From Variovorax flavidus (lineage in GTDB: Bacteria > Pseudomonadota > Gammaproteobacteria > Burkholderiales > Burkholderiaceae_C), in NCBI RefSeq assembly GCF_030317145.1, contig NZ_JASZYE010000002.1:310001-374000 (forward strand): a DNA stretch of 64,000 bases, written 5' to 3'. Under the pieces are notes generated by a model, which was not told the DNA's origin, ran no database searches, and saw only the letters and a program-made list of their open reading frames with translations. A program made the translations under genes and the position numbers. This document shows positions 57,426 through 64,000 of the stretch, in pieces; the stretch's first letter is position 1, and the number at the start of each line of letters is the position of its first letter.

Positions 57426-58739
57426 ATGAGTGGAGAGAGCTACACGGAAGTCGGCCGCTACGAGTTCGCGCCGAACGGCAAGGTGATCCTGAGCAAGTCG
57501 GACACGCCGATCACCTACTACAAGACGAACTGGCTGCTGTGGACCTGGGTCGCGTGCGCGGCCTCGGACAAGAAGGGCTGCGCGGCGCTGGAGCGTGCCG
57601 CCTTGTCGATGAACCGGGCGCCACCGCCCTTGCGCGGCCAGCCGAAGCCTCCACCGCCGCCGCCCAAGACGCGGGAGCAGCTTCGGCTCGAGAGAGACCA
57701 GAAGTTCGTTCGCAACCTTCTCACGGCCGCAGATGCAGTTCATCACTGGTGGACGAAGCCCACGCCATCCCTGCTGCCGCCGAGACAGCCCAAGCCGGCG
57801 ACGGCGGCCGAGCGGCCCATCCCGCCCTTCGATATCCAGGAGATTCCCGACGTGATGGACAGGACCAAGCGGCCCGTGTCGGCCAGGATGATGCGGCATT
57901 GGTTTGCGGGGGAGTCCAACTACTCGCGGACGAAGGAAGACGTGACCCATGCGATCGATCACAACGGGAAGCCCTTTGCGCCGAGCATGATTGATCAAAG
58001 CATCATCAAGCTCGACTGGGTGTTGGGATTCCCTCGGGCCAAGCGGAAGTACGACGAACTGATCGGGAACGGAATATTCGCAAGAGAAGCGGAAGTCTTG
58101 ATCCGAGCAGCTTTGTTGCGGTTCTTTCGAAACGGCTTGCCGACGACTCGGTATCGCGGGGACTCCATGGCGGAGTCCGGCGGCAACGTTCATCTCCTGC
58201 ATCCCGCCTTCCAATTCCAGCGGGCGCCGGTCGACGAAGGCTGGTCCGACAAGTTCGCCCTGTTGCACAAGGCCAAGTACGGCATCGCCATGGGGCCTGA
58301 TGACCTGACCGGCGCTCTTGGCACCTTCTCCATTTATGCGGCGATCGGCGATTTCGTCGTGGACCGCAGCCACATCGCCACGGTGGAGTCCATCTATGTC
58401 TACGTGAAGGATTCGTACTCGTTCCTGGACCCCGAAGAGGGATCCATTCCGATTCACGTGGCCGCCGCCCTGGGTGCCTCCCAATACCTCGGCCACTGGA
58501 ATCGGGACGGCGTCTACCTCGCGCCATTGCCGTTTCAGGGCGAAAGCCCGGTGCTGCGGGCCATCAGCAAGCCGCTGGTGGATATCAGCAAGAGCATCTA
58601 CGAGAAGGGCGCCGTGATGTACCCGGTGACGAACAAGAGCTTTCGCGATTGGCGCACGCGGCACGGCCAGGGAGGCGACTTCATCGCCTATTCGGATGTG
58701 AAGAAGGTCTGGACGCGATCGATCAAGGTGAAGCTGTGA
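57426..58739 (+). CDS. DUF6402-like protein of unknown function
   Basis: About 437 residues from MSGESYTEVG (GGAG 10 nt upstream; MEQAGMSGE at 57411 also possible). The N-terminal ~75 residues are followed by a Pro-rich hinge (KPPPPPPKTREQ). The C-terminal ~300 residues (PDVMDRTKRPVSARMMRHWF, LDWVLGFPRAKRKYDELI, NRDGVYLAPLPFQ, KSFRDWRTRHGQGGDF) resemble DUF6402 of Burkholderiales, as I recall. No signal peptide. Followed by a coupled small membrane protein, which recalls secreted-effector/partner pairs. Function unproven. Confidence 0.65.
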   Translation: MSGESYTEVGRYEFAPNGKVILSKSDTPITYYKTNWLLWTWVACAASDKKGCAALERAALSMNRAPPPLRGQPKPPPPPPKTREQLRLERDQKFVRNLLTAADAVHHWWTKPTPSLLPPRQPKPATAAERPIPPFDIQEIPDVMDRTKRPVSARMMRHWFAGESNYSRTKEDVTHAIDHNGKPFAPSMIDQSIIKLDWVLGFPRAKRKYDELIGNGIFAREAEVLIRAALLRFFRNGLPTTRYRGDSMAESGGNVHLLHPAFQFQRAPVDEGWSDKFALLHKAKYGIAMGPDDLTGALGTFSIYAAIGDFVVDRSHIATVESIYVYVKDSYSFLDPEEGSIPIHVAAALGASQYLGHWNRDGVYLAPLPFQGESPVLRAISKPLVDISKSIYEKGAVMYPVTNKSFRDWRTRHGQGGDFIAYSDVKKVWTRSIKVKL

Positions 58740-59242
58740 CCGCGATTCCGTTCGAGTTGTTCGGCGAGCAGTACTACCTGCGGCAGGGGTTCTGGATGTT
58801 GTGCCTTCCCGTGCTCGCGTGGCTGCTCCTCATGTCGCCCTGGACGGTCCTCAAACACGCAGAAGGCCGCATGGAGCGCGCTATCGCGCGTGCAAAGAAG
58901 ATCGGTCGATTACTGGTGCTGACTGGCGCTCTCTACATCGCCCAAGGCATGCTGGACCGCGCTTTCGCGGCGAAATGCTCCGTCCGGAGCTGGTCGCCCG
59001 ATGGCCTGTACGCGCTGGAAATCTGCCTCATGGGAGGTTCGGTGGATTTCGACATCGAAGGGCTTGTGCGCCTGCGCTCGACAAAGGACGGCGCCCTCCT
59101 GGCCGAGGACGAGTTTCACGACCCGTCCTTCACCAACATCTTCTGGGATGACAAACAGGTGATTGTGGGCGCCAGCAGTGGGGCGGCATTCATCGACTTG
59201 CCCCCCACATGGCTCGACCGCCTCCGCGCCAAACTGCCCTGA
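58736..59242 (+). CDS. Small two-helix membrane protein, partner of the DUF6402-like gene
   Basis: A 168-residue protein from GTG in GTGA overlapping the upstream stop. Two membrane helices are likely, ~16-35 (FWMLCLPVLAWLLLMSPW) and ~58-75 (IGRLLVLTGALYIAQGML), separated by a basic cytosolic loop (RMERAIARAKKIGR). The last ~90 residues form a soluble beta-rich periplasmic domain with two Cys. No family is recognised. Strict coupling and unrelated type suggest a dedicated partner, possibly immunity. Confidence 0.7.
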   Translation: MTAIPFELFGEQYYLRQGFWMLCLPVLAWLLLMSPWTVLKHAEGRMERAIARAKKIGRLLVLTGALYIAQGMLDRAFAAKCSVRSWSPDGLYALEICLMGGSVDFDIEGLVRLRSTKDGALLAEDEFHDPSFTNIFWDDKQVIVGASSGAAFIDLPPTWLDRLRAKLP

Positions 59243-59266
59243 TCGACGAACATCAGGAGGCAAGCT

Positions 59267-60352
59267 CTAGATTCCCTGCGGCTTCCTCAACGTCTGCATC
59301 CGATCCACCGCATGCACCTTGATCTTGCGCACCTCCGACCCCTGCTGCACGGTCAGTTCCACATCCGCATCGGCGTCCGGCCGCTTCCACAGCTGCTTGT
59401 AGAAAGCCTCCAGCGTCGTCACCTGGATGCCGTCGATTTCCAGCACCACGTCGCCGGGCTGCAGGCCGGCTTCGAGCGCCGGTCCGGAGCGGTCGACCCG
59501 CACGATCTCGACGTGGCCGCCGCGCTCCGACGATGACAGGCCGAGCCACGGCCGCACGCTCGCGCGCGTCCTGCCCGTGGACTGCATCTCCGCGAGCACC
59601 GGGCGCAGCAGGTCCACCGGCACGAACATGTTGCCGGGCAGGGTGCGCTCTGGTCCGGCGGCTTCCAGCACGAACAGGCTGCCGATCCCGAGCAATTCGC
59701 CATTGGCATTGAAGAGCGACGCGCCGCTGTGATTGGCGACCGGCGGGCTGGTAAAGATCGCCGCCTCGATGTGATATTCCCAGTAGCCAGAGAAGGGACG
59801 CGAGCCAACCAGCCGCGTGAAACCCACCTCCGTGCCGCCGCTGCTGCCCGACGCAACGAGCAGGGGCTGCCCCACCGTCAATGTGGATACGCCAGCCAGC
59901 GGAACCGGCTCGATGCCCCGCAGCGGCACCAGCGGGCGCACCAGCCCGAACCCGGTCGCGAGGTCATAGGCCACCTGCCGTGCGGGCAGGATGCGTTCGT
60001 CCTGGGTGACGACCTCGATGGTTTCGGCTTCGAGCAGCAGGTAGCCGATGGTGAGGATCAGCCCGTCGGCACCGATCACCACGCCCGAGCCCGAGCGCCG
60101 CTGGCCCAGGCTGTCGGCCGATGTCGCGCCTTCGGTTGCCGTGACGTTGAGTGCGACGACCGCATCCCCCGCGCGCTTGAGCGCCCGGATCTGCGCGTTG
60201 GAGGCCGCGCTGTCCGGCGCATTGGTCGCCGGCGAGACCGGAAAGCTCAGGAGCAATGCGCCGCCAGCGAGCAATGCGCCGACCCAGCGGGCGAGCGCGC
60301 ATGACAACCAGCCGGCCCGCGAAGATCGAACAGGTGATCCTTGAACTTGCAT
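59267..60352 (-). CDS. Exported S1C/HtrA-like protein with PDZ domain and degenerate catalytic triad
   Basis: A 361-residue protein from ATG behind AAGGAG. Signal peptide ~1-48. The trypsin-like fold starts GSGVVIGADGLILTIGYLLL, where family members have GYI-T-N-HVV; the catalytic His is absent. The Asp motif TDLAL reads DLATGFGLV. A Ser remains in VANHSGASLF (GNSGG usually). A PDZ domain (~270-355; GPALEAGLQPGDVVLEIDG) is intact. So probably a non-proteolytic binding protein of the periplasm. Convergent with the previous gene. Confidence 0.85.
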   Translation of the reverse strand: MQVQGSPVRSSRAGWLSCALARWVGALLAGGALLLSFPVSPATNAPDSAASNAQIRALKRAGDAVVALNVTATEGATSADSLGQRRSGSGVVIGADGLILTIGYLLLEAETIEVVTQDERILPARQVAYDLATGFGLVRPLVPLRGIEPVPLAGVSTLTVGQPLLVASGSSGGTEVGFTRLVGSRPFSGYWEYHIEAAIFTSPPVANHSGASLFNANGELLGIGSLFVLEAAGPERTLPGNMFVPVDLLRPVLAEMQSTGRTRASVRPWLGLSSSERGGHVEIVRVDRSGPALEAGLQPGDVVLEIDGIQVTTLEAFYKQLWKRPDADADVELTVQQGSEVRKIKVHAVDRMQTLRKPQGI

Positions 60353-60438
60353 GGCCGCGCTCCTTGGAACGATGGTCCCCCATGGTGCGCCGCAAGCCCG
60401 CGGCTCGCAAGTCCGCTTCTTGCGCGGCGATGCCCAGC

Positions 60439-61389
60439 CTATTGCGGCTTGAGCGCGGGCCGCGCGACAGGCGCCTCGTCCCGGGTCACCAGCCAGATGC
60501 CCGCGCAGACCAGCAGCAGCGCGAGGCCGTTCTTCCACTCCAGGAAACTCTCGTTCAGGAAGAGCGCCGACAGCAAGGTGCCGAAGACCGGCACCATGAA
60601 ATTGAAGACGGCAACCATGCTCACGCGGTTGTACTTGAGCAGGGTGGTCCACAGCGAGAAGGCGGCGGACGAGAGCACGACCAGATAGCCCAGCAAGGCC
60701 AGCGCAGCGGGCGTCGGGCTGCCGAGCGTTCCGCCCATCGCGAAGCCGATCACCAACAGCGCCGCGCCGCCGATCGCCAGCTGGTAGCCCGTGAGCACCA
60801 CCGAGTCGATCCGCTGCGAGAGCTTCTTGCCGTAGATGCTGGCCGCGGACAGCACCAGCGCCGCCATCACCACCGAGCCCTCGCCGAGCAGCGTGAAGTC
60901 GAACTGCATCAGGCCGCTGCCGAAGTTCACCACCATCACGCCGACAAAGCCCACCAGGCAGCCCAGCACCTTGTTGAAGCTGAGCCGGTCGTTGTGATAA
61001 ATGAAGTGCGCCAGCAGCACGCTGAAGAAGGTGCCGGTGGCATTCATGATCGAACTCTTCACGCCCGTGGTGTGCGCGAGGCCGAGATAGAAGAACAGAT
61101 ATTGCAGGCTGGTCTGCGTGAGGCCCAGCAAGGTGACCTGGCCCATGGTGCGCCGGTCGAAAGGAAAGACGTTCTTCCGGCCGGCCGCCGCAACCCCCAG
61201 CAGCACCAGCCCCGCGAACAGGAAGCGATAGCCCGCAAAGACCAGCTGCGACGGGATGTCGCCCGGCGCGATGTGGAACAGCGCATAGCCGTTCTTGATC
61301 GCGGGATAGGCACTGCCCCACAGCAGGCAGCAGAGCGAAGCGAGAAGAAAGACGACCTTGCGGTCGGTGAAGAAGGCACGGCTGTTCAT
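60439..61389 (-). CDS. EamA/DMT-family transporter
   Basis: A 316-residue inner-membrane permease with ten hydrophobic helices in two EamA repeats: LLASLCCLLWGSAYPAIKNG begins the first, and VVMAALVLSAASIYGKKL begins the second. Family members export amino acids, sugars or metabolites; the substrate is unknown. A GGAG site precedes the ATG. Two FCD-GntR-type operator sequences lie 91 and 133 nt upstream, so it is probably under a GntR repressor not in the window. Confidence 0.92.
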   Translation of the reverse strand: MNSRAFFTDRKVVFLLASLCCLLWGSAYPAIKNGYALFHIAPGDIPSQLVFAGYRFLFAGLVLLGVAAAGRKNVFPFDRRTMGQVTLLGLTQTSLQYLFFYLGLAHTTGVKSSIMNATGTFFSVLLAHFIYHNDRLSFNKVLGCLVGFVGVMVVNFGSGLMQFDFTLLGEGSVVMAALVLSAASIYGKKLSQRIDSVVLTGYQLAIGGAALLVIGFAMGGTLGSPTPAALALLGYLVVLSSAAFSLWTTLLKYNRVSMVAVFNFMVPVFGTLLSALFLNESFLEWKNGLALLLVCAGIWLVTRDEAPVARPALKPQ

Positions 61390-61479
61390 GGGCGTGCTCC
61401 CGTGGCCTCGTGGCTGGCTCTCCGTCCGGACGGTTCATTCATCGTTGTTCTCCCCTCGAAACGCGTTTTGCCGGTCATG

Positions 61480-61490
61480 TTGTCGTACAA
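61480..61490. promoter_or_regulatory. GntR/FCD-type operator site 1
   Basis: TTGTCGTACAA fits TNGTNNNACNA, the FadR/FCD-subfamily half-palindromic consensus, within the longer palindrome TGTTGT-CG-TACAACA. It is 42 bp centre to centre from a second matching site. Confidence 0.6.
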
Positions 61491-61521
61491 CAAACCCGCA
61501 ATTATCGAGGAAACAACGATG

Positions 61522-61532
61522 TTGTATGACAA
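61522..61532. promoter_or_regulatory. GntR/FCD-type operator site 2
   Basis: TTGTATGACAA is a perfect palindrome around ATG and also fits TNGTNNNACNA. The 42-bp spacing to site 1 equals about four helical turns, so two dimers could bind on the same face. Confidence 0.6.
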
Positions 61533-61656
61533 CCGTTGCCGGAGCGCCAACGGTGGCGATTCCGACACAGTGGGCCGATGCCCGCCGCTGTCACGGGACT
61601 GAAATAGCAACTGTCGTGCCAGATCGGTTAGAATCTGGGGTTCGTTTCGATACCAC

Positions 61657-61703
61657 GACGAAGCACTTCGTCACCTCGCCGGCTGGCCTGGAATTTCCAG
61701 GCC
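61657..61703 (+). repeat. Two palindromes in the long leader before the small-protein/infA genes
   Basis: GACGAAG-CA-CTTCGTC (61657-61672) and GGCCTGGAA-T-TTCCAGGCC (61685-61703) are perfect stems, preceded by a TTAGAAT box at 61628. They lie ~200 nt upstream of the next start codon. They may be leader-RNA structure or terminator-like; only a weak T-run follows. Otherwise 61390-61897 holds the operator sites and no credible gene. Confidence 0.5.
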
Positions 61704-61897
61704 CTTTCATTCCAAGCCGGCTCATACAGTGTGTTGGAGCGCCAGACCCGGCGCCCATGATTGCCACCACTGCCTTCGTACTTGTTGAAGCGAACAGCGC
61801 GCTGTCCGCTCCGGTGGGCGCCTTTTTCCGGCCGGCCTGCGCTCGTTTTTTCAATTATTTTCAGCGTTTCGCGGCGTCGCGGAGCGCAAGGCTTTTC

Positions 61898-62140
61898 ATG
61901 GACATCATTCAACACACAGTGGGCAAGTACCTTGTCTCACCGCTCATCAAGGATCTGGACGACGGCCGCTTTTCGGCTTCAGTGTCGATCCGTTCCGGCC
62001 GCGGCAGCGGCACGCACGACCGCGTCATGCGCTTCACGCCGCGTTTCGGCAGCCATGCCGCCGCGGTGCGCTACGCCGTCGAGCAGGGCCTGGGCTGGGT
62101 GCGCGAGCGCACGGCCCCGCCCGCGCATTGCCCCGCTTGA
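61898..62140 (+). CDS. Conserved-looking small protein upstream of infA
   Basis: An 80-residue cytosolic protein: MDIIQHTVGKYLVSPLIKDL, DDGRFSASVSIRSGRGSGTHDRVMRF, then AAVRYAVEQGLGWVRE. The central part reads as a small beta sheet rich in Ser/Arg followed by a C-terminal helix. I recognise no family. It has the codon use of the core genes and is 54 nt before infA, so it is probably expressed. An RNA-binding or cold-response role is only a guess from the neighbours. Confidence 0.65.
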   Translation: MDIIQHTVGKYLVSPLIKDLDDGRFSASVSIRSGRGSGTHDRVMRFTPRFGSHAAAVRYAVEQGLGWVRERTAPPAHCPA

Positions 62141-62194
62141 ACAGCCACCCCGATTTCCTATCCAATCACGACAACCATTTTCAAAAGGTAATTC

Positions 62195-62467
62195 ATGCCC
62201 AAGGAAGAACTGATCGAAATGAACGGCGCAGTGACCGAAGTCCTGCCTGACTCGCGCTACCGCGTGACGCTCGACAACGGCCACCAGCTCATCGCCTATA
62301 GCGGCGGCAAGATGCGCAAGCACCACATCCGCATCCTGGCCGGCGACAAGGTGTCGCTGGAGCTGTCGCCCTACGACCTGACCAAAGGCCGCATCACGTT
62401 CCGCCACCTGGAACGCCGTGGTCCCCCGCCCGTGAACAGCGGCGGCAACAACTCGCAGCGCCGCTGA
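62195..62467 (+). CDS. infA: Translation initiation factor IF-1 (paralogue)
   Basis: A 90-residue OB-fold protein that occupies the ribosomal A-site during initiation. [41 protein letters not shown] and [18 protein letters not shown] are the IF-1 core. It is longer than the standard 72 residues, with a C-terminal Arg/Pro/Asn-rich tail ([17 protein letters not shown]). It stands next to dbpA rather than in the ribosomal protein cluster, so it is likely a second copy used under cold or stress. Confidence 0.93.
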   Translation: MPKEELIEMNGAVTEVLPDSRYRVTLDNGHQLIAYSGGKMRKHHIRILAGDKVSLELSPYDLTKGRITFRHLERRGPPPVNSGGNNSQRR

Positions 62468-62475
62468 CCCTCGCA

Positions 62476-63870
62476 GTGACCGGTCCCGCCACCGACTTCG
62501 CCTCGCTGCCGCTTTCGCCACAGACGCTGGCGAACCTGACGCAGCTCGGCTATCTGCAGATGACGCCGATCCAGGCGGCCAGCCTGCCCGTGGCGCTGCT
62601 CGGCAAGGACCTCATCGCGCAGGCCAAGACGGGCAGCGGCAAGACCGCCGCCTTTGCCCTGGCGCTGCTGGCCAACCTCAATCCGCGTCGCTTCGCGGTG
62701 CAGGCCATGGTGCTCTGCCCCACGCGCGAACTCGCCGACCAGGTGACCACGGAAATCCGCCGTCTCGCGCGGGCCGAGGAAAACATCAAGGTCGTCACGC
62801 TCTGCGGCGGTGTCGCATTGCGCGGCCAGCTCGCCAGCCTGGAGCATGGCGCGCACATCGTGGTCGGCACGCCGGGCCGCATCATGGACCACCTCGACCG
62901 CGGCAGCCTCGTCCTCGAGGCGCTCAACACGCTGGTGCTCGACGAAGCCGACCGCATGCTCGACATGGGCTTCTTCGACGACATCGCCAAGGTCGCGCGG
63001 CTGTGCCCCAAGGAGCGCCAGACGCTGCTGTTCTCGGCCACCTACCCCGAAGGCATCGCCAAGCTCAGCGCGCAGTTCATGAAGAGCCCGCAGCAGATCA
63101 CGGTGCAGGCCCAGCATGACGGCGCCAAGATCCGCCAGCGCTGGTACGAGGTGAAGGACAGCGAGCGGCTCCACACCGTGAGCCTGCTGCTGAACCACTT
63201 CCGCCCGTCCAGCACGCTCGCCTTCTGCAACACCAAGCAGCAGTGCCGCGATCTGGTCCAGGTGCTGCAGTCGCAGGGCTTCAGCGCGCTGGCGCTCTTC
63301 GGCGAGCTCGAACAGCGCGAGCGCGACCAGGTGCTGGTGCAGTTCGCGAACCGCAGCTGCTCCGTGCTGGTCGCCACCGACGTGGCGGCGCGCGGGCTCG
63401 ACATTGCCCAGCTCGAGGCGGTGATCAACGTCGACGTGACGCCCGACCCCGAGATCCACATCCACCGCATCGGCCGCACCGGCCGCGGCGATGCCGAGGG
63501 CCTGGCGCTGAGCCTCGCCAGCATGGACGAGATGGGCAGCGTCGGAAAGATCGAGCAGCTGCAAGGCCGCGAATCCGAATGGCACCCCGTCAGCGAACTC
63601 GCCGGCGACCCGACCCCGATGCAGCCGCCGATGGCCACGCTGCAGATCGTCGGCGGCCGCAAGGAGAAGATCCGAGCCGGCGATGTGCTGGGTGCACTGA
63701 CCGGCGAGGCCGGCTTCACCAAGGAGCAGGTCGGCAAGATCAACGTCAACGAGTTCTCCACTTACGTGGCGGTCGACCGGCGCATTGCGCGCGAGGCCGT
63801 GCGCAAGCTTTCCACCGGCCGCGTCAAGGGCAAGACCGTCAAAGTGCGGCTGCTCGACGATGTGGCTTAA
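62476..63870 (+). CDS. dbpA: ATP-dependent RNA helicase DbpA
   Basis: A 464-residue DEAD-box helicase from GTG, 8 nt after infA. Q motif FASLPLSPQTLANLTQLGY, motif I AKTGSGKT, II DEAD, III SAT, VI HRIGRTGRG. The C-terminal ~75 residues (MATLQIVGGRKEKIRAGDVL, GALTGEAGF) form the DbpA RNA-binding domain that recognises hairpin 92 of 23S rRNA. So it acts in large-subunit assembly. Coupling with an IF-1 paralogue suggests a translation or cold-response role. Confidence 0.95.
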   Translation: MTGPATDFASLPLSPQTLANLTQLGYLQMTPIQAASLPVALLGKDLIAQAKTGSGKTAAFALALLANLNPRRFAVQAMVLCPTRELADQVTTEIRRLARAEENIKVVTLCGGVALRGQLASLEHGAHIVVGTPGRIMDHLDRGSLVLEALNTLVLDEADRMLDMGFFDDIAKVARLCPKERQTLLFSATYPEGIAKLSAQFMKSPQQITVQAQHDGAKIRQRWYEVKDSERLHTVSLLLNHFRPSSTLAFCNTKQQCRDLVQVLQSQGFSALALFGELEQRERDQVLVQFANRSCSVLVATDVAARGLDIAQLEAVINVDVTPDPEIHIHRIGRTGRGDAEGLALSLASMDEMGSVGKIEQLQGRESEWHPVSELAGDPTPMQPPMATLQIVGGRKEKIRAGDVLGALTGEAGFTKEQVGKINVNEFSTYVAVDRRIAREAVRKLSTGRVKGKTVKVRLLDDVA

Positions 63871-63904
63871 TTACGTCCTTCGATTTCTTTTTACCGAGCT
63901 TTCC

Positions 63905-64000
63905 ATGCCCAAGAAAATCCGCACCGAGGCAGACCGCATTGCCACCCCCCGCCCCGTTCCTGTCGCCGGCTACAACGTTCCCAAGACGGGCGGCGGCCAG
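63905..64000 (+). CDS. Start of an unidentified gene (3' partial)
   Basis: An ATG 34 nt after dbpA opens a frame to the window end: 32 residues, MPKKIRTEADRIATPRPVPV and GYNVPKTGGGQ. Basic and Pro-rich, no family assignable. It could be a further gene of the dbpA transcript. Confidence 0.5.
   Translation, partial: MPKKIRTEADRIATPRPVPVAGYNVPKTGGGQ

Overview
The window is high-GC betaproteobacterial chromosome. Gene families, gene order (recX-recA and sucCD near pilA and terC) and the intergenic repeat suggest Comamonadaceae, most likely Variovorax or a close relative. This is inference from recognition; no database was searched. No rRNA, tRNA, CRISPR array, transposase or integrase was seen.

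Region 1 (1-13.0 kb) is mostly housekeeping: 3' part of rlpA, a ferritin-like di-iron protein, a glutathione-peroxidase-like exported protein, a YibF-type GST, a DUF898 membrane protein coupled to an M48 protease, purB with yaeQ, two small DUF genes, a TerC transporter behind a clear yybP-ykoY (Mn2+) riboswitch, a small 4-TM protein, BepA-type protease and moaC.

Region 2 (13.06-28.06 kb) holds two consecutive minor-pilin operons of the same order: pilin-like, FimT/FimU, PilV, PilW, PilX, PilY1. The first PilY1 has a von Willebrand MIDAS motif. The second lacks it and carries a PA14-like insertion, so the two sets probably build different pilus tips. Region 3 (28.2-36.0 kb) is a polysaccharide or glycosylation cluster with atypical, more AT-rich stretches: two GT2 enzymes, a flippase, a GT-like protein, UDP-galactopyranose mutase and a membrane protein split by an ATGA overlap. 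It ends at a major pilin gene (36.75 kb, minus) with a sigma-54 promoter and an upstream TGACA-N4-TGTCA inverted repeat.

Region 4 (37-41.6 kb, minus) is a signalling block: PP2C phosphatase, double-FHA protein, CHASE2 class III nucleotide cyclase and a metallo-beta-lactamase-fold phosphodiesterase. Region 5 (41.7-55.2 kb) has a second TerC, sucCD, argC, recX-recA with a LexA-like box, a MarR regulator, a two-component pair separated by an intergenic repeat copy, a short SPOR-type leader protein, birA, a SET-domain methyltransferase with a lysine-rich tail, topoisomerase III ending in a SWIB domain, and a small lipoprotein.

Region 6 (55.2-64 kb) contains a PuuD-like amidotransferase, a sugar isomerase-like TIM barrel, a DUF6402-like gene coupled to a small membrane protein, an S1C/PDZ protein with a degenerate catalytic triad, an EamA exporter with two FCD-GntR-type operator sites, and a small-protein/infA/dbpA group behind a structured leader. 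Four copies of a ~92-bp palindromic intergenic repeat lie across the window (818, 2698, 7727, 48680).
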